From positions 248,001 through 312,000 of the forward strand of contig WIUZ02000016.1 in the NCBI GenBank assembly GCA_015956445.1: 64,000 bases of DNA, in the 5' to 3' direction. Positions 36,401 through 48,500 of the stretch are shown here, in pieces. The stretch's first letter is position 1. Every line of letters begins with the position of its first letter. The notes below the pieces were generated by a model that saw only the letters and a program-made list of their open reading frames with translations, was not told the origin of the DNA and ran no database searches. The DNA is from Thelephora terrestris (Eukaryota; Basidiomycota; Agaricomycetes; Thelephorales; Thelephoraceae). Made by a program: the position numbers and the translations under genes.

Positions 36401-36474
36401 GAGGAATCGGAAGCATTGCGTTTTTTTGGTGGCGAGGAGTTTGTATCCATCGTCGAGGCACGTGGTAGCTGCAA
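33467..36474 (-). CDS. NB-ARC/TPR STAND protein (NLR-like), paralog 1
   Basis: Five exons (36474-36295, 36245-36103, 36043-35905, 35855-35766, 35716-33467) join to 2,802 nt (933 aa). Residues ~45-155 are a helical domain with AGALLAMIK, GLSCADVCQALYRK, SSGRRLDELSRSMLGAIEEL and LNAKNDRDTIAAWGRDLDRI. I know this arrangement from the N-termini of Agaricomycete NACHT/NB-ARC proteins. The NTPase module shows the P-loop ALIGAGGIGKTSVAL, a Walker B-like EMLIVLDNAESIL and a TSRISNVP sensor. The C-terminal ~350 residues contain about five TPR-like repeats (e.g. SLLGEIYRHKREKEKAIYHF). STAND proteins of this build act as ligand-triggered switches, often in heterokaryon incompatibility or defence; the role here is inferred. 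The core is very similar to the gene at 58780-61476, but the N-terminus is different. Confidence 0.87.
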
Positions 36475-37331
36475 GGAAATGGTATGGCAGAAACGCTGTG
36501 AGGAAAAGCCCGAACCCCATTTGAGATGGGCGGCCGTTTCGTTCCCACGATTGGGCGCAGCCCCTTGATAGAGAGAATTGTGTTCACCGTCGATAGATTT
36601 TGCTGATCATCCCAGATCCCTCGTTTTACCCTCCTGAAGTAAATCACCGAACTTTGAATGTTCCAACCCGTCGTGCATCCTCCAAAGTTTCCGACCATCG
36701 ATCCCGGGTGTGCTCTAGTTGATGTGGGTGCAGATCCCGTCATACTTCAGCAAACGACGTTGCATGGATACAGTTCCAGCGGGGAAAAGACGTTTGGGAA
36801 GAAACTACAAGGGGTTTCAGCTGATTTATAGAATGGGCTCCGGTACTCACCTAGTTCCTCGCGTGTATTAAAGAAGCCCCGTCCCGAGTTTCTTACCTCA
36901 ACAAGACACTGGGCGGATGGGTGAATGGGCCACTCAGGCTCGCTGCTCGATGTTGAGGAAAAACGTCAACGGCGATCGGGTACCAGCTCTCGCGAGGAAC
37001 GCGTCTCCCCGGCCCCAACTGTGGCAATACTTGGCAATACTGCTATTATGACAATCGCCCTCGAATGCCGTGGGTAGTCGTAATCTATCACGGTGCTAGA
37101 GAAACCGAAGGCGGTAAACTCGGAGAAACAAAGTGACCCTGCGCTGGTATGGTAAGCCAAAAATCACGCTTTTGGGTCCTCTCCTCATCAAACCAACGGC
37201 GCAAGCGGTCGCAGGGTGAAAACGAGGAATGTTCAGTCACGTAACACACGGTACAAACAAACCTAACCCAAGGCATAGAACGGCGTGAACCGTTGAGGTA
37301 TGTAATCCGATGTAATTCTTCACTCCAATTA
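36475..37331. other. Upstream region of NB-ARC paralog 1
   Basis: No gene is supported; it should hold the promoter of the minus-strand NB-ARC gene. No clear TATA box is seen. Confidence 0.35.
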
Positions 37332-37395
37332 CAGCTGTTTGCGTTTCGATAAGCCTAAGTATTCCTACAAATTTTGTAGGCCCCACTTTTTTGTA
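37332..37395 (+). repeat. Left inverted repeat of the MITE
   Basis: Matches the reverse complement of about 37665-37726. The first 22 bases are identical; after that there are gaps and substitutions. Confidence 0.8.
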
Positions 37396-37664
37396 TATGT
37401 TTTGATGGTATTGGGGCCCAGCACCCCGGCATCGTGGCACCGGCCGGTTTTCACATCGGCCTGCAGCGGGGCGTAAATCCATCTGCTTCGCCCGGTTTTT
37501 GGTCTTTGGGGTGTTCAACTACTAGTGGTCAATGCCAGGCAAGTGCTGGAATTTCCCTGCGACGGGTACGAAAACGGGAGCGAGTGGCCTGAACCAGCAT
37601 CATATGATTGGTCCGGCATTCCGTGTCTACCCGCATCTGCGTCATGCCAGGATGCCGAGCCCTA

Positions 37665-37726
37665 ACATAAATAAATATTTGGGGCCTGCATTTGTGGAAA
37701 TAGGCCTATCGAAACGCAAACAGCTG
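37665..37726 (-). repeat. Right inverted repeat of the MITE
   Basis: Inverted partner of 37332-37395, ending CAGCTG directly before the TA target base pair. Confidence 0.8.
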
Positions 37727-37728
37727 TA

Positions 37729-37985
37729 GATGGCATCGGGATCCGGCAACCGGCATCACGGCACCTGCCGGCTTGCCACATTCCTCCCGACTCCGGTAAG
37801 TTAGCTCGAAGACTCCCGCAGTTCCTTTGACTCTCGGGCCTCAGGGAGGCCTCAGGGCCGCCAACTAACCCGTGGTTGGTGCCAGGACGCCGAGTCCCGA
37901 TGCCGTCAAAAGGTAAACAAGAATCTGGGACTGTAAGCATCCTGCGGAAAACGGTCTACCGTTTTGAAAACAGCTGTCGCTCAAA
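37729..37985. repeat. Degenerate second MITE-related copy
   Basis: Blocks of the MITE interior recur here in the same order. CCGGCATC..GGCACC.GCCGG occurs near 37415-37445 and near 37748-37775. TGCCAGGA.GCCGAG occurs near 37647-37662 and near 37881-37897. The stretch ends with GAAAACAGCTG (about 37965-37977), like an eroded terminus. The left end cannot be placed. Confidence 0.5.
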
Positions 37986-38769
37986 CACTGTATGCACACC
38001 TCAGCTAAAAGGTTCCTCTCTGCGATCTCCCCGTGGCTCCGACTGCGCACTCGCTCTCCTATCTTCCATTCGTGACTCGCAGTCATATGCTTCGTGCACT
38101 AAATAACTGCTGCGATGCGAGGGGCTTCGAAGCAACAGAGGATGCTTTGGGGATTGGATATCGAAGTTGCTGGTGTGGCCGTGTACCGTGGGTGGTATAA
38201 GGTCAAGGCTCACCGGGACGATCAGCGACTTTGAGTATGTTCTGGGGCAATACGGACCGGTAGACCCCTTGCAGTCACCTTCTCCGCCCGCCCACCACTC
38301 AAGCTGGGCTAATTATAGCCCTGGCGCAGATACAGAGACGGAACGACGGAGGCGAAAGTCTCCGTACTCGTAACGTGATGCCACAGGATGCCACTGGCAA
38401 GCTGCTACTGACGAGTTCGGTCGTGCTCCGCCCAGGCACTAATCGCACGGATATCAGCTTTTCCGAAATTCGATACGAAATTGTCAAAGATCCTTTATTC
38501 CTCGGAATTAAGCTCCTCCGGCGGGCTTCCACGCACCACACCAGATTTCAAACAACGTAACGCAAAGACGCAGCCCACCTCGTTCAATCGCCAAATGTCC
38601 GTGCCAGCATCTACTCCCCGCTCCACCATGCCTTTATGAACTACTAGTCTCGATATCTATGCAGTCCTTGTCTAAATAGGCAATGAGTCTGTTCTTGCTA
38701 GCTATATATATACAGTGCGTGCGATAGAGTATGGTAGATTCAACAACTTCCGATGCCAAATGAGTATTC
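37986..38769. other. Intergenic downstream of the DUF6533 gene
   Basis: Short open frames (38167-38373, 38375-38560) have no motif I recognise and are not called. A 'tatatatatacagt' tract lies at 38703-38715. Confidence 0.4.
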
Positions 38770-40476
38770 CTACGCCAACGAATCTGTTGCCGTTGCAGGG
38801 ACGCTCGCACGTTCCGACCATTCCCACCGTCCGTGTTCGGTGGAGGGCGAGAGTCCATTTGTGATGGTGCTCGCGGTGGTGCTCGCGATCGAACTTTGAT
38901 CCCTAGCCGAAAGCGACAGGGATTCCCGGTAGGTGTTCGGAGCGTAGTCTACCATGACGGCCCGCTCGATCTTTACCTGAACGCCGAGATTCCTACCGCT
39001 GTCACTGGTTCCTACTCTGCCAATTCTGACGTTACAAGCAGTACCGCTACCATTGGGGAGGGCGGGTCCTCGCCGAGCTCGAACCTCGGCAGCCTCTGCA
39101 GGATGTGAAGAGGAAGGACCTTTAGCGTAAGAGATAGCAGTTCATTGCGCATTCGTGTAAGACGCTTACCGTGAATGTGGATGAGAATTCTCTGGCTCAT
39201 GATCCAAACGGCTGTGTATCCAAAGGAAGCGCCAGACGTCTGGACGAAGAGGCTATAAATCAGTTGCCAACACATGAAGTGATGTGCGTGATGAAGAGTT
39301 ACCTCAGGCGAACTTTCGGAGTTTTTCTGGTACAAGATTATGTTCAAGACGTTGGCCGCTAGGAAAATGGATGCCGTTTAAGAAGGGTATAAAGTTATGA
39401 AGCGCCGCCTGCGTACCGGTGAGAACGACAATATATCCCAAGCCATCGTAAAACAGCCTTGGAAGGAGATAAGGATATGAGAACCGTCTCCGCAGGAGGC
39501 TTCAGCGCTCACATCCTGAGGATCGAGGTCATTCTATAAGCTCGGTTAGCGGCGTTTGTCAATGCAGTAGCTAGTACAGAAGATACACACCTGCTGATAC
39601 CGCGAGCGGAATTAATCAAAAAGAACGAAGAAAGCCCGATTACCACAAGATCGAAAATCGTGGAGAGGAGATAGAACACCCATTGGGGTACGGGCGACTG
39701 TGCTGAAACTGGCGTACAGCTGTCCGGTAGAAGAGTGATCAGAAGACGAGCGACATTCGAGAGGGTGCGAATGCTTGCTTTCCGGACGTCTGATCAGGGG
39801 TATGGGTGCGGATGTTTGCAAACGACTCAAGGCCGGAAATAGCGAATCCAAACATGAGAAAGAACGTTCCTATGTCACTTGACCTCTGGGAAACGTTCCA
39901 GGTTCGGTAGCCGATGATTATTTGGGAAATTACGATCTGGGTCACTGTCGTAGGTATTGGGACGTGGTGAATGGGGAATCAAAAAACAAAAACTCAGGTA
40001 CTCACCTTTAAGGGCTGGTGTCACCGAGTAGTAGAGTGAGCAGGCGATCGGTGAAAACCCTCGGTAAAACCACCCGACGTTGCTTGTTGTCAGCAGTATG
40101 ATACTGATATATCTATAAGTGCACGTTAAGTACAGGATTTTCTCTACCCAGGTGAACCAGAAAAATACCGTATCAAGATGAAAAGGACAACGTTGATAGA
40201 CCACCTGTAATATGGACGATGTTAGGGATCTGCAACGCCAGATTTTCTCCGCATTTTCTGATGCGACTTGAAACCATGGGCACTCACCCAAACCTGTGTT
40301 TGCTCATGGAGCGATACATTCTCAGTTCCACGGGGAGGGTAAGAATATAGCTGGCGAAGATGTTAGTGGAGAAGTGAAGTTGAGATTTAAGGCGCAACAC
40401 ACTCATAGCTAGCGACGGCCATGGACGCAATACGCAGGAAGGAGATTGGGTCCGGCTGGCACGACACATTAGGCAT
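38770..40476 (-). CDS. DUF6533-family seven-helix membrane protein
   Basis: A multi-exon gene read from ATG 40476 to the stop at 38770. The start is MPNVSCQPDPISFL. It is followed by ASMAVASYDYILTLPVEL, the signature of DUF6533 proteins, after splicing a ~50-nt intron. Later exons show CPFHLDTVFFWF, then ISIILLTTSNVGWFYRGF, then QWVFYLLSTIFDLVVIGL and GYTAVWIMSQRILIHIHG, alternating hydrophobic helices that suit a seven-helix topology. The last exon begins after ACATCCTGCAG and encodes a polar tail with GVQVKIERAVMVDYAP, typical of the family's cytosolic end. The function of DUF6533 proteins is unknown to me; a plasma-membrane or vesicle sensor is only a guess. Middle exon borders are approximate. 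Confidence 0.8.
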
Positions 40477-41329
40477 GGCCTCCGCAACTTGGGTGGGGAG
40501 GGGAAGTGGTGGGTTAGAGTGACGATCATGATATATATCCGTTCGAAGGTCCATCGGACAGGCGCGTGACTAGTCGACATGCGCCCCCGATATAGAGCCA
40601 GGTCAATGGACGGAAGCTTCGTACATACTGGCATCCCAAATGAAATGGAAACCGAAGGAAAAAGTCGCGTGATGCCCAACGTACAATGCCCCAATATTGA
40701 CTCTCGGACCCCCGTCCTCCGTTGAATTAAATGAGGTGTGAGAGAACAGATGGGAACCGCCCAAATCGGCCAGTGACCTGGTTCAATCATCCAACGCTCC
40801 AGATCTTGATGGCCAATACAAGATTTCCATTGTCATCGGTGACAGAAATCAAGCTCAAGATTCAAACCCACTATTAGGCCGATCTGCTTCGCTCAGAGGC
40901 AGGGACTAAAGCGCGAAAGCTCCAGGCCCAGTCACTCGACTGGACTCCGCGAATCCGAGCCTGTGTATCAATAGTATCATTTCCTAATGGTGTGAACGGC
41001 ATCGCTGCACTTCCGTGGTCAGGAGGTAAAGTCAAACGTCCGGTACCTGCGTCCTGGCACGGGTTCGTCGGGTCTTTCTCCCGCGGGGGCGGTGATGTGA
41101 ACAGAGCAGAAGCACGCGATGAAGGTATATTGCCTCCTTTGCTCTCCTTTGGGAGAACCCCGGTGGGTACCCAGGGGACACGCTAGCCCATAATTTGTCG
41201 AACGAAAACGAGGCAGGCGGAGTCTATCGGAAGTGGGAAGAGAGAATGGTGAGAGATTTGCCGCTGATTTGCTGGGCAGCGTCACGCGTTACACACCTGA
41301 TACCAATTTCTTCCAGCCACCGCGAAGTC
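40477..41329. other. Upstream region of the DUF6533 gene
   Basis: No supported gene. A longer frame continues upstream of 40476 on the minus strand to 40790, but it is out of frame with the DUF6533 reading and is not used. Confidence 0.35.
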
Positions 41330-41640
41330 CGGTGCCCGAAGGGCCGAATCGACATGGTAGGAGCGTAAAGCTCCTCTATTGAATCATTGTCGGGCCTGCT
41401 TTCTGCCATGAACGATGTTTCTAGGACGTGCGTGCCTCGCCAGGCCTCGCCTAGGAAAAGGCGTGCCATTGGAGTGCAACGTGGTCGTTGTCATCTCTGG
41501 TGATGGTATCCTTGTCCAAGAGTTCTTCAACAGCTTCAGCGGCATGGTAATCCGGATCCCAAGCAGAATTCGCAATCTATCCTTCTCCTGCACTAGCCAG
41601 TTCAGGCAATGAGCGTGCGTCAACCCGCCGAGACTCAAGG
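41330..41640 (-). pseudogene. Decayed gene relic, family not recognised
   Basis: Read on the minus strand, two consecutive protein-like stretches are in different frames. The first is NSAWDPDYHAAEAVEELLDK with DTITRDDNDHVALQWHAF; it has in-frame stops before and after. The second is GEAWRGTHVLETSFMAES followed by EELYAPTMSIRPFGHRTSR and WLEEIGIR. The composition is that of a real helical protein, but stops and a frame change break it. No promoter or full exon set is visible. It may be the remains of a transposon-associated or lineage-specific gene. Confidence 0.35.
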
Positions 41641-42562
41641 TGATTGTCGATTTTTCATACGGATTTTTCCAAGTTGGGGTCAAGGTAGCAACACACGGTT
41701 AGTTTGCAGTTTCCTTCATCAAAGGGTGTCCCGTCATTGCCACTGCCCCTTCAACTTAATCTTCCTACCTCGTAGTCATATGGCAGCGACTCACCGGGAG
41801 CGGTTTCCTCAAGGTCTTGGAGCGGGACAAGCGTAAATGCACGAGATCTGCCCGGACACCTAGCATAAGCAGACGACCACACGAGAATGTGTTTGCATGA
41901 TTTCCCCCCGTCTGGCACACTCCCACCATCAATTATAGTACCTTGAAGCTGAGCCGACGAATGTGGAATCTAATCACTTCCCATCCCTACGTGCGGTGGC
42001 AGGTTTTCCAGTTGGTAACAGTTTCGCCTACCTTTACCGCCGGTGTCTGTTACATGGACCCCGCCTTGACCAGAAAGTTTCAATTACCTCAACGGCTGCC
42101 ATCTACGCGTGGAGGGGAGTAACTCTGTGATCCTTTCCACGTTATCTTACTCTTGGCAACATTTTTCAGGTCCACACATGGCTTCCCTGGGAGACCTTCT
42201 CGTCACCGATGACTGGAAATACACGTGTTGCGGGGTGATTCTGCGTGGCCGTCGGGGCACTCTATTTTCCTCTCGAAGCACTTTGCTCGGATAGACCTCC
42301 ATACCGTGTTCAGATACTTGAGTATGTGCATGGATTGTGTAATAATACTTTCTTTCTGTTTACAATTCTCGGGCCTGCAAAGATGACGCGAACGCGCAAA
42401 GAGCAAGAGTGATTGCAAGCGAAAAACGAAGGTTAGAATATACTAGAGAGAGGGAGAATAAGCGAGAGCGATTTCCAAGTCATTGGAGCGAACGATCTAT
42501 GAGCGAGTGAGAGTGTACGGATGGACAAGGGAAAGAAACTAAGGAAGAATACATGGTCCATG
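41641..42562. other. Intergenic downstream of glucan synthase
   Basis: No gene is seen in 41641-42562. The 3' UTR of the minus-strand glucan synthase gene should lie in its right part. Confidence 0.35.
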
Positions 42563-45500
42563 TTATAAAGTTTCTAAGATGGAAGAGGAAAACCACCAGA
42601 CAGGGAACGAAAACAAGCCCAGGAAATGAAAGTGGTCCGATGCGGTGTAGTAGGTGACATAAATTAATGATCGTAAATCATGGTCGGGCTGCGAAATAAT
42701 ATTCTCGTCAATGATTGAGATTGGATAAAGACCACTGATGAACGTACCGAGCTGCTCCTTGCGGTAGAACCAGAAGTATCCTACAACGATTATCAACTGG
42801 CAGATCAAAGCGATCCAGAACGGCGCATTGGCCATCGGACTGCCTTTCAAACCATTCGTTTGGAAGTCCCATGTGGCGATATCTGGGAAAACGCTGCCAG
42901 GACCAATCCTATTTGGAGCGGTCGCGCGGGCAACCATGACACAGATCGAACCGATGACTTGTGCGAAAGCAAGGGTGGCGCAGACGTGGAGACGCGACAG
43001 GGTCTGAAGTAAAATCATTCCCAAACCAACACCTTGAATGGCATCGAGAACGCCGAGCCAAAGCCACAGGGAGAGACCAAGATACGGGCCGGCTTTGCCA
43101 GCCCATGGGATGTAGAGGGCGAGTGAAGAGGTTCCCCACAACATCTATGATCTCGGTAAGGATCAAGGGGAAGAGGCAACCAAACAAGAAACACGTACTT
43201 GACACCAGCGTGGTGCACCGAGACCAACAGCAAATACAGGAAGCAACCACGTATGAGTCTTGCTGAAGTAGGTAAGAATACCCAATATCAAGCCCCAAAC
43301 ACCGAGGAAGAAAACCACGATGAGTATGACAGTCTGCCACTCAGGAATGCGGCTATTCCACAAGAAGCCCCAGTTCCTTCCATACGGCTGGAGATCCGGG
43401 CGGTCAGCGTCTCATCTTGGAAGTAAAAAAAGAAGAAACGTACTCCACTGAGCCAATAGTCCCTGAGAATCTCAGAGCCAAGGAACCACAGGACCAGTTT
43501 ACGACGGAAAAGTGTCTTCAGGAAGTTTGGAACCTTCGGGGGAGTTTGGCGGTAATATTCGGGCAAGCCGTACAGCATGAGATAGAAGAACGCGAAGCTC
43601 ATGAGGGACAAGGGCCACACAGCGATAACAATCCACCATGGTGTGATGTTTCCAGCTTGCGCGCCCTTGAGCTTGTCACCCCAGAACCACAGAGCAGCGA
43701 CCCAAACTTGCTGTGTGCCCTGAACCATACAAGCGCGGAGGATCCACACTTCAGTAGCAGCACCGGCCTCTTCACCGAAGTTGAGACCGAAGAACGCGAA
43801 CGCGGCAGCCGAAGCCGCAGCGTAACACCACGTAGCAGCAGATGACAACGGATCGTGGAGACTATGCAGGGCCGGGTGGACGGAGGGCAAGCCGATGAGG
43901 AAAAACGCAAGGCCGAAGAAGAGCCAGGGGAACGAGAGGATGTAGATCGAAGGCTTGAGGCGGAAAAGAGCGTACCACACGACCGAACAAGCTAAGAACA
44001 CGGCGCCCAAAACGTACAGCTCGAGATCACTCTGCCAGTTTTGACCGGAGAGAAGGGTGATCTGGAAACTTGTGGCGCTCAACATCTAAAAGGGTAAAAC
44101 TGTCAATCGAGGCAGCAGGCGCGATTCAACTCAACATACCTGCCCAGCGGCCATCACAAGAGCGTACAGAGGCCAACCGAAGAATTCACGAGACATGGCA
44201 ATCTGCAGACCGGTCATGATGGCTACATCTTCTGGAGGAGTGTCGGTGGTGGCACCAGTGAGACCTGTGCTCGGAGCGAAGGAGGGAGCTTAGAGGTAAC
44301 AAGTCAGGAATAGGAAAGGCGTATGAGGGGATAATCACTTACAGGATGGTCGAGAGTAGTCGAAGCTGGAGGGTGTTCCCCAGATAGAATCGCGCTGTGA
44401 AGACCTGACACTGGCGGCACTCGATAGCTTATCCTTTTTGACCTTGTCGAAGAAAGCTTCCTCGCTCTTCGTCAGGAACTTCTCAATGGACAATTCGTGC
44501 TTCGAGTTGGTAGAATTCAGAGCTTGGAGTTTGGCGACGAAATCGGAAGCAACACCGCCATCCGCATCCGTGAACTATAACAGGATGAGCAAAAGATGTT
44601 CGGGGGCGGTGTGAAAACTTACGGATGCAATAGCCTTGTTCAGAGGGGAGTTCTGTTTCTCGTCAACAATGGAAGAGATCGACTCGACAGATGAGACGCG
44701 GGAGTGAGAACCAAAGGGACGATTAGGAGCGGCCATGCCAGGTTCAAGGAAGGGATCCGGAACGTGCTTCTTGTCGCGAGCGATTTGTCGGTTGGCACGA
44801 TCCAGGAAATGTCCGTAATCTTGTTGAGGTGTACCAGGGCTTCCGTTGAGGGTGCTACCGCGTCGTTGGGCGAAATAGTCCTCCGACATATCCGAAGCGA
44901 CGGAAGCACGGTCCGGGTTTCGCATGTGTGGTGCCTGTAGGAAGGGGTCGGTGCCAGTGCCGGTGCCGGGAGTCATGACGGGAGAGTTAGGGATCGAACC
45001 GCTGCCCATACGGGGGCTGTTCATGTAGCTCTGTTGGTCCCAATCAGGTTGCGAAGGGTCGGCTTGGTGTACAGGGTTCCAGTCATCGTGATCGGCGATA
45101 GGTCGGAGTGGTCCGGATTCTCCATCAGCTTGCCTCCAGGCTTTGGCTCCAGCGATCGATCGACTAGCGGTGATAGAACGGCTGTGGAAATCTTCAGTGC
45201 GTTGACGCCATTCCACAACGGGGAAACGTTGAACCGCCGAACGGGCGCGCAGCAGTTGACGTTCTTCTTCCGTGGACTTGAGAGCCATTTTGATGGTGCG
45301 GGCCAGTTGAGACAACATGTGTTCCGTAGAGGTGGATTCCACAGGGAACCACTGTAGAGCAATTGTGTTAGTTCTGTTAAAGAAACCTGCGCCATTTTAA
45401 GCGCATCACTTACCCAACCAGGCATGAGACCGAGACCACCAAGTCGGGAACCGACACCAAGAGCACCCTTACGACCGAACTCGACAGCGACGAGACCGAA

Positions 45501-48500
45501 AGGCTCATCACGAGAGGGAATCAAAGCAAAGTCAGCTCCGCTGAACAAATACGGAGGGAGAGCAGTGAACTCGGGCTTGGAGAAAACGCGATCGGGGTAC
45601 ATTTCCATCAATCGTGCCAATTTCTCGGCGGCGAAACGTCCATAAAGATCAATGACCGGACCAACACAGATGAGTTGAATGGAAGGCTTCTTCTCCATCC
45701 TGTTTGCAGACAGTAAGCGCTACGAATAATCAGCCTTAGAGCGGAGAACGTACAAGGAAGGCATGATATCAGCGATCAAGTCGACACCCTTTTGTTTCGA
45801 CCAGCGACCGACGAACACGAACAAATCCGAGTTAGGGTCCTGGGCGATACCAGCCCACTCCTGAGCTTGCCGTTTATTCTCGGGTCGCTTAGCCTCAGCA
45901 GCCTGATCCACAACGATGTCCTTGGCCGCGATCGGATTTTGGTCCAAAGCTTCGATATCACTGGGGTCGGGATTGGGCAACGAATCGACGTGTTTGAGAG
46001 TCCAGAGAGCGGGGTAACGAGCCCAAGAACGTTTGCCGTATTTGTCCGACACACCGGCGACACCAATCGACTTCTGATGGACAGAGATGAAGGAGGCAGC
46101 AGCGTGGAGAAGGTTGAAGGTGTTTCCGAATTGGACATATTTCGTGCAGTGTTCCTTGCTGATGTTGAACGCGGAGCAGACTTCCTTCATCTCTTCCTTG
46201 GTGCGAAGCGGCCACAAGCCCTGGAATTCGGCGTTGTGCAAGGACAAACAGACGGGGAGGACCTTGGGTAAGAGGTATATGGGAGCAAGTGCACCGTGGT
46301 AGTCGTTGACGTGGTAGATATCGATGTCCGGGTATCTTCTAACGGTCGCCGCGATAGCCTGGTTCCAAGTCGAATAGAAAATGGCGGAGGACAGGTCGTC
46401 CATGCGAGCAGGGTACGGGTCGGCCTTCGTTTGAGCACGGAACACAGGGGAATCTAGAATGATGTAGGTGATGTTGTCCAGAGTGTGGGTCTCGACCTCA
46501 ATCAGGTATGGCTCGCCGAAGATGATAACCTCGATAGGATCCGCAGGATCACCAGGTGGGTATTCGATATCCTTCACCTTAGGGACCACCCAAATCAAAT
46601 CGACGTCCGTCATCGCCTTGCCCATCAAACTCGACATGACACCGAGACCTCCGATCTTGACCTTGAGCTTCCAATCGATGATCTCGTATTCGAGAGTAGC
46701 GATCAAAACCTTCCTCCTCTTGTTCTTGTCCTCTGGCCAACCGATGATCTCAGTGTTCTTGCTAACGCCGATGCTGACCTTCTCGCTGAACGTGTGATCG
46801 TCCCCCTTCTCCTTGTCCTTCCTGCCGGTCAAGGCACCGATGATTGGGAAGTAACTCGACTCTTTCGCGGGCTGGATACCGAACTGATTGTACCTGATGC
46901 CGTAGAATGACCACATAAAGACGAGAACCGCGAGAGTGCCGGTGATGATGGGGATGGAGAGCAGTAAACCGTACATAATCGCGCCGATTCCAGATGAGCC
47001 ACGGGGCTCGAGACTCCAAGTCAGGGTGGCGTCGTCGACCACCAACGTCCAGGCAATAAATGGCTTGGGAGGAGCGGTCATGTTGACGTAGTTGGGAGCA
47101 GCCGAGTTGGGAGGAAGGCGATCAAGGACACCGTCACCATCGACATCGCCGTAGAAATAGTCGTCATAACCGAACACGTTCAGTTGAACGTAGGCTGGCC
47201 AGTTGTCCATGATCTCGAGCTCCCATCTTCCATCACCGGTGTGCGACATAACGGCGTTGATACCGGAATCATATCCCCACGCGTTGAACGGGCCACGAGC
47301 GAGGAATTGTGGAACACGACGAGGCATGTTGTAGTTGTAATCAGCGTGGACGACCACCGCAGAGGATTGCACAGCGTTTGCCCAATCTACAATCACGAGT
47401 TAGTCATAGGTTAGGACTTGAATCGAGGACCAACATTGGAACATGAGATGCTGGCCCTCCCAGAAGTAAGCCGAATCCTGGAACAGCGACTTTGGAACGC
47501 TAGTCGTATCTTCCCAGTTCTGCCAAGTCGACCAGTTTTGACCGAAGTTCCAACTGTAGCGGAACATATCTGCACCAAATGCGGTGTGATTGAAGACCAG
47601 ATTATCGCCCTGTTCCGTTAAAGAGCTCGAGGCATAATCGGAGTAAGGAAAAACCATCGGATTACTCTTCAATCCCTTGCGGAGAAGGAAATGGTCTGTT
47701 GCCTATTGAATCGCGTGTCAGACGCACGGTCACTGGTAAATGAGAAGCGGCTTACTCCTGTGCTAACACCAGCTTGGTTCTTGGGATTGGTTATCGTGAT
47801 CGTCAGAATACCATCTGACACGTCGTTCAACGTCGCTTTCCAATACCACGCAGAGAGTGCAACACCAGGAAGTTCGGCAGGGGGGACGGTAGTCGGATCC
47901 ATCGTCAAGCACTGTACCGAGCCCGTCGCAATCGAGGGGGTACCTCCGTGACCGGAGGACGACATGTTGAAAGAAATTGATTGAGTAACGCTATCGCAGT
48001 CCATCAGATCGGAAAACTCGAAATAGATGTCGATGGTGCTCCTGTTCGCGGCACCGTCTTGAACTTCAATCCGAGCGTCGTGGCCTGGGACGAATTTACT
48101 GACAGCGGGAAGTGGGGCGATCCATTGGTCGACCGGAACCAGCACTTTGAAGCCCATAGGTGGCATCGTGATACTGCCCATACATCCATAGTACGGGGCC
48201 TGTCCATTGCTGTAGTAGGGAGAGAGAGATGCAGCGAGAGTGTAGTTCTCGTAGGGATGGAACAGATTCCGGACGACGACACCGGCTTGGAAAGGAGAGG
48301 AAATCCACAGGCTTCCGGTACAATCCTCGGTCCAGGTTGTGGTCTGGTTGACATTCGTGAACAACAACCAGAGCTGACCGCCATAAGTGCCGGTGAAGTT
48401 TTGCACGGGGGAGAGGCCAGAGCGCGATGTACTCCAAAGACCCCTCTCGGTCAAGGTGCCATTAGAGCCAGGGAGTTCATCATCGTAGGTCCAGTTACCC

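Larger units (their letters stand above)
37332..37726. mobile_element. MITE of Tc1/mariner type (395 bp)
   Basis: A non-coding 395-bp element flanked by TA on both sides (37330-37331 and 37727-37728). Its ends are inverted repeats: CAGCTGTTTGCGTTTCGATA at the left, and the same with one change at the right (CAGCTGTTTGCGTTTCGATA then GGCCTA versus AGCCTA). The repeat continues with gaps to about 60 bp, including a shared AGGCCCCA block. It has no open frame with a motif. Its terminus CAGC-x-GTTT resembles that of the full element at 6505 (CAGCGGTTTTC), but the inner repeat differs, so a related transposase rather than that one is likely. Confidence 0.85.

Noticed and set aside
40477-40790. Upstream extension of the DUF6533 gene
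   Set aside because: The longer frame is not the one that contains the YDYILTLP motif after splicing; ATG 40476 gives the family-like start.
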